Source of the DNA: Triops longicaudatus
Taxonomy: Eukaryota; Arthropoda; Branchiopoda; Notostraca; Triopsidae
Direction of reading: 5' to 3'
DNA: 64,000 nt
NCBI GenBank assembly: GCA_022885665.1
Contig: JAGQDJ010000135.1
Span: 243,573 to 307,572, forward strand
A model generated the notes under the pieces. The model was not told where the DNA came from and did not search any database. It saw only the letters and a list, made by a program, of their open reading frames with translations. Every line of letters starts with the position of its first letter. Within the stretch, counting starts at the first letter, position 1. The position numbers were made by a program, and so were the translations under genes. This document shows positions 12,301-22,800 of this stretch, one piece after another.

Positions 12301-15300
12301 AATCATAGATGTGCTTATTACCCGAAATGACTGTTTCTGCTTCCTGGGGCAGAAACAGGGGCCAATTCTGCTTCGTAATAACCTGCCATAAACTACGTCA
12401 TGGCGTGATCTTTAAATCGGTGGAAAATTTACAGAACTTAATACGTTTAATACAATAAGTTTTTATGCAGACTATTTAACATCTGTTTGCAGACATTCGT
12501 TCTGTAATAAGGAACGAGTGCAAAGAAATTATTTTGTTCGCAGAAAAGGTCTGTATGGTGTCACAATACACCAATTCAAGGGAGAATATCCAACGGCGCG
12601 TTTAATTTTCCTCCTATTTCGTCACCTACTAAGTACGCGAGCTTTGGCTACAACTCTTCTGTCAAGGATTCGGAACACACAGAGTTACACACTCCTGTAT
12701 TTGTGAACGACGAAGGACAAACGTACACGTAGCAAAAAAAAAAACGGGACGTTAAAATTAAGTGTTTTATAGCACGTTGAGTACTTTATATATGGTAATA
12801 ATTCTTTGTTTTTTATGGAAGTTTCAAATAAGCCATGTCCCCTTTTTTTAAGCAGAAAAAAGACACTCAGCTGTTCGCTGATTTTACGCATGGTTTTCGC
12901 TACATTTAAGATGAACAACTTGTTAAATTTATACACGTGTACATTATGTCTATAAACAACGGAGTTAGTACATTACGAATTGTTTAGAATGAGTCTGTTA
13001 TGGCTCTATAAGGTGACCTCGGCTAGTACGGATGTGAATAAACTCAAACAACGCTCAATATGTATGTTAATATGAGTTGTGAATGGGCTGCGCGAGCCAA
13101 GTGTGCACGTTGAGCTTTTCCTATTAGGCAGTCATCCCATCAGAGCATTAATCTCTATAAGCCACCGCATAGAGAATGAACTTTAACACATTCAGAGACC
13201 GCCGCCACAAGCTAAAACACGAATCCGTTTATCTTTGGCAACTACTCTGTGGCTTAGAACGGTATACTAATACAATTAAATCATCCATCTTTTTCCCCAG
13301 CTTTTTTCTTAGATTTAATTCTTTTTATTTTTTGCTTAAAAATACCAGTATTTAAGCAACCTTCCAGATTTGATTTATGCATTTTCAGGCAAGCGTACGT
13401 CATCACATCTCGGTAAATGTAAATGTACAGAACCCCAATAATGCACGTTTACATTGTAAGAGCCGTGCTGTCTGTTACAGAATATTCGTGAAAACCAAGG
13501 GACACCTCTAACGCCAGTGGCGTGTTTTTTAGTATCAAAATAAAGACGTAAGCTAGCTCGCTTCCCAGCAAATATTCTTACGGAAAAGCTTTTTATTTTT
13601 TACTTAAAGTATTTAGGTACTTTTATTATCTAAAGTATTTAAAGTATTTAGGTGTAATTATTTAGGTACTTGTTACCATCCGTCTTAATTTACGCTACAT
13701 AGAGAGCTACAAATAAATATTTTCACTGACAACTCGACACAAGTGGTTGTCTACGGCAACATTTGGGTATCGCCAAGTATTACCTGTACAGGTATCTAAA
13801 TCGTGGTTTTAAAAAAATCAATATTTACGGCGTAACATTTTTTTTTCCTTCCTAACGTATTTCCTCGCCATTGATCACTATCGTAAGTAGCGTTTCCCAG
13901 CCACAGCTGAGCGAAAGTACACCTTCTCCACCGTTAGGCTGATATGACAAAGATGGACGATTGCCATTTGTGAGGCAATTACATCATAAAAGTGGAGATA
14001 ACCCACCCCGCAAACGACCACGTTGAGGCCAATTAAGGAGGCGATACTTGTTACACGAAAAAATGTTACAAGGATTCCCTTTCAGAGAGTCTAGAATATA
14101 CAAGACCAATATGAGGATTCTTTCGATGTCCCGAAGGGGAGAAGTAAGTTTTAATTACGGCGTGCTGCAAATGTGCTTAATGAGAAAGGTCAGTTGCGCG
14201 TTGGAAAGTGCAGCGCCGGAAATTAAACGACAAAACCGAGTCGTCACCCCCGAAATCGATGGACGCAGCAAGTTAAAGTGCTCAACGACCCCAACCGTGA
14301 ACAAACACTTGACTGGACCAAAGTCCCTGCTCCCAAAACATGCTCAGTCTCGTCGAGAACCGTTTACTCTATAATTCAGCGAAATCTCTTCATTTTTAAA
14401 GATAACATGTTTATTTTAAATGTTTATTTTAAATAGATTTTCATACGTGTTTCGTTTCAGTAAAGACAAAGCGCAGAAAGGCAGTGATCTGGCATCAAAA
14501 CCGATGGCTTCCATGTGCCAATATTGGGACTTGACAGTCTCCCGTCGTTCGGAATATTTTTTTTTTTTAATATCTCCCGTCAAAACCGTGTCTTGTTTGA
14601 AGAGAGATCAGCGGGCGCTTTACTTTCCATTTGAGTGCTCGTCTGCGTTTGACACAGAAATCCAAAGGACACCAAGGATCGTGCCCGCGTTTAAGGCCTA
14701 CCTTCTTCAGTGACAAACACTAAAGAAAGATTGCTCATCCTTATGGTTTTCTCGCTTTGGCGGACAATGAACCTGCTATGTGAGGCATCAATAACCTTGG
14801 AAATAAGCAATCGAGCTGCTTTCTCAATGAAAAATTCATTCGATTCGGCTGAGTGCTAATGAGAAATTATCTTAAGAGGCCAGCGCAACACACAAGTTGT
14901 TGGCCACGGGTATCACAAATGCGTGCAACGAGAGGCACCGAGAGCAATAGCCAGAAAGAGTCGATCACTTAAGAAGAGCACGCATCACGCAAGAAAATCA
15001 GGAAATATCGTGATATCACTTACTCCAAATGAGCTTCTTAGCTCGTGCAATCGAAGATTTTTGGTGGTCACCTACATACTCAAGAAATCGGATTAGTTTC
15101 CCTGCCACGGTTGCTTCCATATTCCCTGTGTGAATCGCCTAGAGCATCGTTATTCTCGAATTGTACAAAAGAATCTCTAGATTGCTTTTTCTCTTGCTCG
15201 TTTACGAAAACACGTCTACACGCTGTGCTCACGCAATCTTCCGTCTTGAAATGCCCTTAGGGGAAAATAAATCTGGAGTATTACGGATGAAAACCAGCGA

Positions 15301-16059
15301 AGCTTTGAACTTAAATTAATTCGAACTAACAAAGCAAAAAGTCTTCCTGTTTTTCAGTCCCTTAAAGGTGGTGTTTCCGTTTTATATGGGTTATTGCCAC
15401 ACAAAAAAAGTAGTATAAAAGTGAATAGATCTTAATTTTTCTTTGAAATTACTTCACAATGGCACACGAGTTGTGCCCTAGTTACGTCCTTTGTCCTTTC
15501 ATGGGTGAAAAAGGTAAAATTACTAGAAAAAAAAAGGTGAAAAGCCTACCTTTTGGTACCAGAAAGGATGGGTAAGAGCTAACCACCTTTCGACGGCCAT
15601 CACTAAGGAAACGCAGCCCGAGCCTAGTCCAAAAGCCCGCCAGAACACGCGGAATCCACAGAAGAGTCGATTCAGGACCCAGGCTGGAGGCAAGTACAAA
15701 TGCAAATACATCTGTGCCAAAGACCCAAGGAGGGCAATTAAGTCATTCCAGGCGAGACAGCGCAGCATAAGTGTTTGGCGTTTGTTTCGGAGCGTTTCAT
15801 GCCGCGCCAGAATAGCTAACGCAGCGACGTTCCCTGCGATGCCAAACATGTAACTGACTGTGAGGAGTATTTGCACTGACGAGTCCACGTGGCGAATTTT
15901 CGACGTGGTTGTCGTGTTGTGAATCCATAAGGACGACACATTGAAGAGAGCGTCTTCGCTAGTCCCAATGACAGCAACAACGCCAAACGCACTGGCGTGT
16001 TCAGGAAAAGTCCAATTGATGGCCGCGTTTGTATCCAGAATGTCTGGATCTCTGAGCAT
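3392..16059 (-). CDS. Prostanoid-receptor-like class A GPCR, five coding exons
   Basis: Seven-helix plasma-membrane receptor of 574 residues. Exons in coding order are 16059-15550, 6048-5865, 4734-4179, 4073-3929 and 3721-3392; every junction is GT-AG and the phases (0, 1, 2, 0) agree. The ATG at 16059 follows an in-frame TAA. The N-terminus has three N-glycosylation sequons (N15, N40, N48). TM1 is about 62-84 with the GN motif, TM2 96-121 with D106, and TM3 133-157 with C134. The DRY position reads E157-R158-W159, followed by LALTHPFWYQ. TM4 is about 179-200, the loop-2 cysteine is C210, TM5 220-247, TM6 445-466 with CWLP, and TM7 ends in DPYIY (497-501). The third intracellular loop is about 190 residues. 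The tail has a Cys cluster (523-529) that could be palmitoylated. The FGL...MAVER stretch, CWLP and a DP(W/Y)xY motif recall prostanoid (EP/TP) receptors and the insect PGE2 receptor group. The GPCR call is firm. The ligand class is an inference, because two prostanoid hallmarks are absent. Confidence 0.8.
10812..10948. repeat. 137 bp direct repeat, copy 1
   Basis: The stretch starting ATAACTATGATTCGTC and ending CTCGAGATAGAAAA recurs in the same orientation at 11896-12032. Both copies are exactly 137 bp, offset by 1084 bp. The single difference I see is T at 10866 against C at 11950. The ends are not inverted repeats and do not carry TG...CA, so a standard LTR or TIR is not visible. It lies in intron 1 of the GPCR gene. 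Confidence 0.9.
11896..12032. repeat. 137 bp direct repeat, copy 2
   Basis: Second copy of the repeat at 10812-10948, in the same orientation with one base different. Identity ends abruptly on both sides (preceding T against A, following A against T). This fits a recent duplication, gene conversion or insertion of a short repeat rather than slow divergence of a longer unit. The 947 bp between the copies has no long open reading frame. Confidence 0.9.
13601..13675. repeat. Degenerate AT-rich tandem repeat
   Basis: Variants of AAAGTATTTAGGTACTT occur several times over about 75 bp, with irregular spacing and partial units. This looks like a small, decayed minisatellite inside the GPCR first intron. 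No function is suggested. Confidence 0.5.
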
Positions 16060-18613
16060 GGTTTGTGCGGTGGCTTCTGCTTAGGGTTCCGTTCATCCAG
16101 AGCTACTTCACCTCAGCTGGCTAAACGGGGGTTAGCCTCGCGGCTGACATTTCGCAATGTAGAAACACTTGCGTTCTGCAACAGCCGAGCATCGAACCAC
16201 GGGCTGGGGAGTCAATAGAACGTCAGGGTAACAGGGGGTCAGCTTTTTAAGAAGGGGGAGCGTTTCGGGATGAAAGGAGTTCTAATATTCTTCGGTAGCT
16301 TCCGGATGGTAACATAAGCACCTATGCCGACGTCTCTACAACCACTGCTATTCGTGCTGCAAGCCAGTGTCAGAAAAATCTCCTGTGAAGCACAATGAGG
16401 GAACAATTATGAAAACCTTGAAGCTATTTGAACTTGTGACGATCGTCCGTAAAAGGAAAAAGGAAAGCTATCAATGTCGCAGTAAAATAGGGAAAGGGGC
16501 AAACGTTTACTACCCGGAATTTTTTTCCATAAAACTCCCCTTAATTAGCGGTGGATTAGGTGCACGAAAACCAGATCCACCACCGCAATTAGGCATCAGC
16601 ATATGTTTTCTCTCCCTGGACAGAAATATCTTTCAACCCAAATCCTCTCTACTCTCCATAGCCCACCGCGAAGTTTTTCAGTGTCAGGAGAATCTCGGAA
16701 ACCGAGACTTCGGAAAAGGAAAGAAAAATAGCTTTTGAACTCGGAAAGAGTGTTGCACTGTGGTGGTCATAGAACTGTTGACTCTGTATCTTATTTCTTA
16801 CGTTCCTCCGAGCACCGTCGTTCATCATGGACTGCCTCGAGATGCAAGAGAACAGACAGGCAGAAAACAGAACGATAAAAGTTGTGCTTGCTTTTTCCTG
16901 AAAGAGAGGTCCCACTCCTAAAAAAAAATCACTGTTCCGTTTATGGAACTTGGCTGCGTGGGTTCATTGTAGGTAAGATTTTAATACTTTTTATTTAAAT
17001 GAACCACGAAGCTATAGTGAATAGCCACTTTTTGTGAAGATGGAGCAGTTCCAGGATATCAAATAAATGTCGTGCGTAAAGCTTACAAACTATTGTGGGA
17101 GTCTTTGGGGAGTGCTCCGGGTTTTGCTGAATGAGCAAGTTTGGTGGTCTCCAAGTACGCGCTTCATGAGCAAGGAATCCCTGTGGCGTTAATGATGTCT
17201 ATAAGACAGACTACCGTTGTTGTATTTCTTGTTGATTTATGTCTTTCTACACTGTTTAGTTTACGGTTTACACCGAAGCTCGTTCGTGCAAGAATATCGC
17301 CAAAATCGGACTCTATACGACTTGTTAAATTCCATACCAGGTAAACTTGGAGGGGAATAAGATAGTTTAATGCATGAACGAGCGCACTGAAAGATCTTCC
17401 AGCTCAGTATCATGCCTATATGAGATGTTTGGCGAAATTGCCAAGTTGCGATAAGGCCCCTCACCTCTCGTAACCTTTTTTGCAACCGAATAGTAAATAC
17501 GAATGCAGTGTTTGTACTTGCGTAAGTGGCGTACCAAAAGAAGAAAGTGGACGACGTCCCTTCCTCCCACAAATTTTAATAAGGAGTTTCCATTTAATGA
17601 ATTCAACTCTCCGAGATTTTTACTTCTCGTAGCGCTAAAGTGGTCACGACAAAGAAACGAACCTCACACCGTAGGCAGCCATGCAAATTAAAACTCCCTC
17701 TTGATGTGACTTCTGTGTTTGCCACGCCTACGCTGGGCTGAATTTGCGTTTTAAAGCTACAAAAGGTTCCAAGCCACTTTTCTCCACCAAAGTCCATTCT
17801 ATCTTTAGATTTCTTTTTTGTAAAAGTTACCCCTGTAGTGTTTTACAATATATTAAGGATGTCAATTAAGTTGAAACACGAGGCGTTAGACAAGGACACC
17901 TTTGGTTTAAAATACACCGTTTCTATGCGACTGTTATGAGTATGGGCGTCACTGGGATTCCAATTTAATTGCCCTAAAAATACGACAAGATATTATACTA
18001 CAGAGAAAGGTAAAAATGACGGATATACCTTACGTAATGACGGTGTCGGCAAGAAAATCAAAAGTGAAATGCACAACAGAAGAAAACCGGATCAACTGGC
18101 ACGATAGGACGGAGTGTACAACAAGAAAGCCTATTCTCTCTCTCCAGTTTTTCTTATTATTTCCTTGAAGGATCAGCGAGCATGCCATTAATCCCGCACC
18201 CACGGCTAACAATGGCGCATCCCGAGATAATTAAAAAAAAAGCAGTCTACTTTTAAAAGGTTTCATGATCTAGCCACGGTAAAAAAGAAAACGCGACTCG
18301 TCAGATTCTTTTACATTCCACTTCCTTCCTCGGTGGCACGAAAATTCAGAACGAGGAGAATTACCAAGGCAAAACTCAATTAGACACTGGCGAAATCCAA
18401 TACGAGCTGTTCTGCTTTTCCAAAGTTAAGATCGGCAACTTGATTGTTTTTTCCAGATATTTCCGGCGTAGCGTATAAGACTGTTTAATCCATGACTAAA
18501 ATTTATCACTGGCTGGGAACGAAAATGTGTATGCAAATAAGTCAATCAGCATGTCAGAAGCCGTTTCCCCAATAGCTCCGAAACTGAGAACTGTAATCGA
18601 AGAGCGAGTCGTC
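16060..18613. other. Upstream flank of the GPCR gene, no gene recognised
   Basis: This is the 5' flank of the minus-strand receptor gene, up to the stop of the next minus-strand gene candidate. The longest open frame (16367-16738, plus) has low-complexity basic stretches and no recognisable motif. An imperfect inverted repeat lies at 16543-16590. No convincing TATA box or initiator could be tied to the receptor ATG. Confidence 0.4.
18484..18489 (-). other. Possible poly(A) signal ATTAAA
   Basis: The variant signal ATTAAA lies on the minus strand about 125 bases past the TGA of the unidentified membrane-protein candidate. Position and strand fit, but a hexamer alone is weak evidence in AT-rich DNA. 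Confidence 0.25.
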
Positions 18614-19819
18614 TCACGACCCAACAAAAGGTGCGCCAAGCTCTGGACACCGAGCGAAACTGAACGAGGTAGCTTTATTGGACTGTGCCACGAGTTCTGT
18701 GTGTTGGAGCGTAAGCCCCAGCTCTTCAACTTCTGCTTCTACCCAGAGGAGTGAGAAGCCTAATCTCATGCGCGCATGCACGCCTTCTGCTTCATCTCTG
18801 TTTCGTTGACTCTGTATGCACTACACTAATAGAAGGAGTTTAGATGCAATAAACAGCCGCGGAAGGTAAATGCTAAAGGGATATTAGCAAAACCTCGCAG
18901 CCCTATAGCATGGTAAAGGGACCCTATACGTCCAACTACCCCACACTTTTTCTCCTAAATTTGATACTCACCGACGCTTTCGATGGCGGTTACATATCGG
19001 CGTGCCTTCGGAGCGGCTGCTGTTTCGTACAGATAGAACTGGTTGCAGGTGGCTTCATCGCTCAACGCCTTCCTGGGCCCCCTCTGAAACAAGATCTGGA
19101 CAAGGTTTGTATATAACTTGTGATACTTAAGTTAGATACACGGAGTGAGTAATTTGTCTTGCTCAGTTTAATTTTTGCTTTCTACACTTTTATTCATTTT
19201 AATACAAGTTTACACAGTAAATTCCAAAGTACAAGGCCAAAGGGGAGTAAAAAAATCTTATGTCACAGTGCACAAGTCACGTTGGTGGAGTCAACTCTGC
19301 CGCTGAGCAAGAAAACTCTCTTGCCTCCTTTTCGCTTCCGAGACGAATTGTAGTCAAGCACACTGATGAATGTTTACGATGCCGCTTGATCCATGCCAGC
19401 CAGCAAAAAACATCCGCAACAGGTGTGAGCCACAAGCCAACAAAGTTGAAGTACACGCTGCGTAAATATACACAAATTTGTCAAGGTAGGAGCACACAAA
19501 GAAAGGGAGCGTACGCTTAATTGTCTTGTTTTATCTCTCGCTTTTAGAGGTGTGAACGGATCGATATGAAATCTGGCGAGTTGGCGGCACATTTTTTTAC
19601 GGTCGAAACCCAGGCCAACGGACGAACCGTTTCGTAGCAAAGAAAGTCCTTACGAGCGTTCATATATCCTGTGTGCTGGCGCTGCTGTTACTGATAAGTG
19701 GAATTTTGCTACCTTCTTATAACCCATAGCAGTCGCGACCATCCCCATCACGATGACTATAAATGGGCCAACAAGTCCGTAGCAAGCCAAGATAAAACGT
19801 CGTCACTGACAAGTTCTCC
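18614..19819 (-). CDS. Unidentified membrane protein, C-terminal exons (candidate, possibly broken)
   Basis: Three exon candidates join in phase on the minus strand. The first (19819 or later to 19713) ends in a typical membrane helix, GLVGPFIVIVMGMVATAMG, then YKK and a GTAGCA donor. The second, 19083-18972, has a pyrimidine-rich acceptor (TTGTTTCAG) and a GTGAGTATC donor, and begins RGPRKALSDEATCNQFYLYE. The third, 18738-18614, has acceptor CTCCTCTGGGTAG, begins EAEVEELGLTLQHTELV and ends GAPFVGS before TGA. Exon GC is well above the flanks, as in the sure genes here. The layout is a last membrane helix followed by a cytoplasmic tail of about 80 residues. I do not recognise the family. In the first exon the helix frame is open only from 19802. 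Upstream of that there is a TGA in frame, while a neighbouring frame reads open from the acceptor, so there may be a one-base frameshift. Upstream exons were not found. It could instead be a pseudogene or a mis-called exon set. Confidence 0.4.
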
Positions 19820-22800
19820 CTGAACACCAATGTCAAAATAGTAATACCAAATCTGTGTTACACACAAACAACGCAAAACCATCTTTGGTCGTATGCTGTC
19901 GTCTTTCAAGCACGAAAGATAAGCAACCGTAACAAATGCACGAGGAATACAGTTTTGCGGTGAACTCAATGCTGTTACACTAAATAAGGCTCGGTTTTAT
20001 AAGCGTTACATTTTTCACTTAAAAACCCTGCCGTAAGATTTTTTTCTCTTCAATGTTTTGTTTATTATCTGTTTCCAATCCTACTTATGAGAAAAAAAAC
20101 TGTTGCACTTCTCTAGTGAAGAAAAGAGCAAAATAAGTGGTGCAATGGCCATACTTTCGGTGAAATTGTTCATAAAAATGAAGGAGAGAAAGGAAATAAG
20201 AATGTTGCATGTCCGAACTGCTCTTGTTAGTTTATTTTGTATAACTCAATGGAATTTAATTTAGTTCGCTTATAACTGGCCTTGTTATTCGTGGGTCTCA
20301 TGTTGCGGACCAATCCTAGCGAATTATGTGTATTAGACACTCGGCACCGGACGTCCCAAATGCGTTAGTTTGCTCCCTTGACGTTACCAGGTAAGGGACT
20401 CAAGGGATTTCTCAAATTGGTTACGCAACTGAGTAGTAAACATTTTATCGTCATGAACAATCTTAAGCTTATTAAAAACCGCACGGCATTCGTGACCGGC
20501 TCTAAGAATACAACATCAATCTAATTGGTGATTACCATTATGTTATGTAATGGAACGACATCAGACTGAGAAACACATAGTACTTAATGCATAACGATGT
20601 GTTGAACTGATATTACGTTTAATATAGATGGCTGTATCTAGAAAGTTAGGGGCTTTAATGCTACAAATTTTATTAAAAGGCAATCTGCAAGATTCAGGTT
20701 AATTGCTTAAAAGATTTTGTGAAGTTTTCTTGTAGATTTTATTACTGTACAGTAATCTCACATGCAAAAGGGAGTCCAATAAATCTGCATACTACGCTCC
20801 TGATTACGACCCTGCATAGTTACAAGAGATTTCTTATAATTTGTATTAAACTACATTACTTATATACATAGTCCACAAGACGATCAAGTTTAAGCCCCAA
20901 GCTTCACTCATTTATGCCATAAAACGATAGACAAAGTTCTTATTTATATATTTACCCAATGGTAATCGCCAATCTCCGTGCCAACTACATTCCTTCTTTA
21001 TAATTAGACCAGTGAGGTCGATGGCAGGATGTGAGAAGAGGGACTTTGCTTCTTATCGCCAAACTCAACCCGATCAGCTAATGGATAAGTCTCAGTTGGT
21101 TCTATTGTACATTTAATATTCATTTCTTTTTTTTTTCCAATTTCCTGTGTACATTACGTAACAAGGTCAGCGTAGTTTCACAGCCAACAGCCAAATCGTT
21201 GACTAATTCTTATCAGTAAGAAAAGCATTAACTCAATTCTTTTTTCGATCCATCAGTCGTGGCATTCCAACATTCCGGCAATTGGTAACTGGCACAAACG
21301 CCATTAAATGCGTAGGCACCACAAATCAGGCTTCTTAGAGAGAAACACGCACGTTGTCGGTGCCAGAAAAAATGGCACTGATTCCTCAAGCTATAGTTTA
21401 TGGGTATGAAAATATTCGGTTAGAGTGACATTGACTGGATTTTTTTGTAACAGGTTCTATCCCAGAAAAGAAATGTGGCATGGCTATTTCTTCGACTGAT
21501 CGATGAAAGGAATACAGCTTTTTTCTCGTTTTGTCGATTTTCCCTCTTGCCAAAGAACAAATAGGGTCGTCATCGTCTTCCTTATTTGACAATGAAACCT
21601 CTTTGCCCTGAACTAGTCAAGCTGATGTCATTCTCTTCTTTCCAATATCTTTGTTCCCTTAGAAGAAGGGAGCAGAAAGGGATACAAAAAGTGAATCCCT
21701 ACTTCCGTTCTCGAAGGTAAAAAAGGGGGAGAGGGTAGATCTCCTTTACGTAAACTTTTCTTTTTTATGGTTTTGGCATGCCGTGTTGCATGGTAGAATC
21801 GTTTCATGGTCGCATAAACCTAATGAGTCTTACCAAGTTTTCCGCCCTCAACGAATTTCTCCCTGACGAATGCGATAGTTTAAAGAGGCGATTTAATCAG
21901 CAAACAGCGTTCGGTGTAGCTCTTATAACAGGCTCATTGAAGTGAAAAATACTCTGGTCGAGACCAACAATTCATTCCCTGGCAGCAACTCAGAAAAATT
22001 ATAACACGGAAACGAGCCGTCCGATCTAGACGCGCGAGGAAAAAACCATTTGGGAGAACGCGTCATGGTAGTTCGCAGTGCGACAGCCAGCGTTTCGTTC
22101 CGTTCTCTGAGAGCACGCGCTTATGCTTGGAATTGCGAAGAACGAAACGCAAGGCAATTGTAGGTTAGCAATGTTGCTCGGTCTTAACAAGCTAGTTTTT
22201 TTTGCCTGAAAAAGGCGTGTTTCTTATACAAGTATGTCAACACCTCTTGGAGAAATATTACACACTCTCTATGTGAGGTGTTGTAATGACTCAGGCGACT
22301 CTAGAAACCGCAAGCACATTTACGTCGCATTAAACCAGCTTTCGGCTTTGATCAAAGCAACTCCTTAAGTCGTTCAACGTGGCGTCTTTTTTTAGGCCAC
22401 GAGAAATTAATGGCTGTTTTATATGTTGTCACAACAGCCAGGGGTCACGGTCACAGTTAATACAGAAATATAGTATATAGAGAACATTATTTACGCAAGA
22501 GGCAGTTAGAAACGAAACGAAAATGAAAAGAAAGAAAGACCCAGAGCGATGCAGAGGTAGTGGGGAAAATAAAAAAGAATGAGAACGCCGTGGTAAAAGT
22601 CCAAATAACGAACATTAACTGCCATCACTAAAGGCACTACAGCAATACGTTGCCACGTTCTACTTGACGAAACGTCTTTCTTCGTCCCAAAACGATTTTC
22701 TCCCACTTTTAATTTACGAGAAGTACAGCAGTACAACTCCTATAAAGCTTCTCAACTCAACAAAAAGGCATGTAGTTAGTTTTACGTTAGTATTCCTTGC

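Larger units (their letters stand above)
6049..15549 (-). other. Intron 1 of the GPCR gene (9.5 kb)
   Basis: This intron separates the TM1-TM3 exon from the TM4-TM5 exon. The donor reads CAAAAG|GTAGGC at 15550/15549 and the acceptor TTCTTTTAG|CATG at 6049/6048, both on the minus strand. It is far longer than the other introns of the gene (1130, 105 and 207 bp). Short open frames occur, such as 14048-14374 on the plus strand, but none shows a recognisable domain. It contains the 137 bp direct repeat pair, a poly-T tract near 10560-10582 and a degenerate AT-rich tandem repeat near 13601-13672. Confidence 0.75.

Noticed and set aside
18551..18754. Plus-strand open frame of 68 codons starting at ATG
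   Set aside because: It reads plausibly but lies antisense to the minus-strand exon 18614-18738, which has a good acceptor and joins in phase with another exon.
21372..21392. AATGGCACTG, resembling the miR-263/183 family
   Set aside because: The match stops after ten bases and there is no foldback partner.
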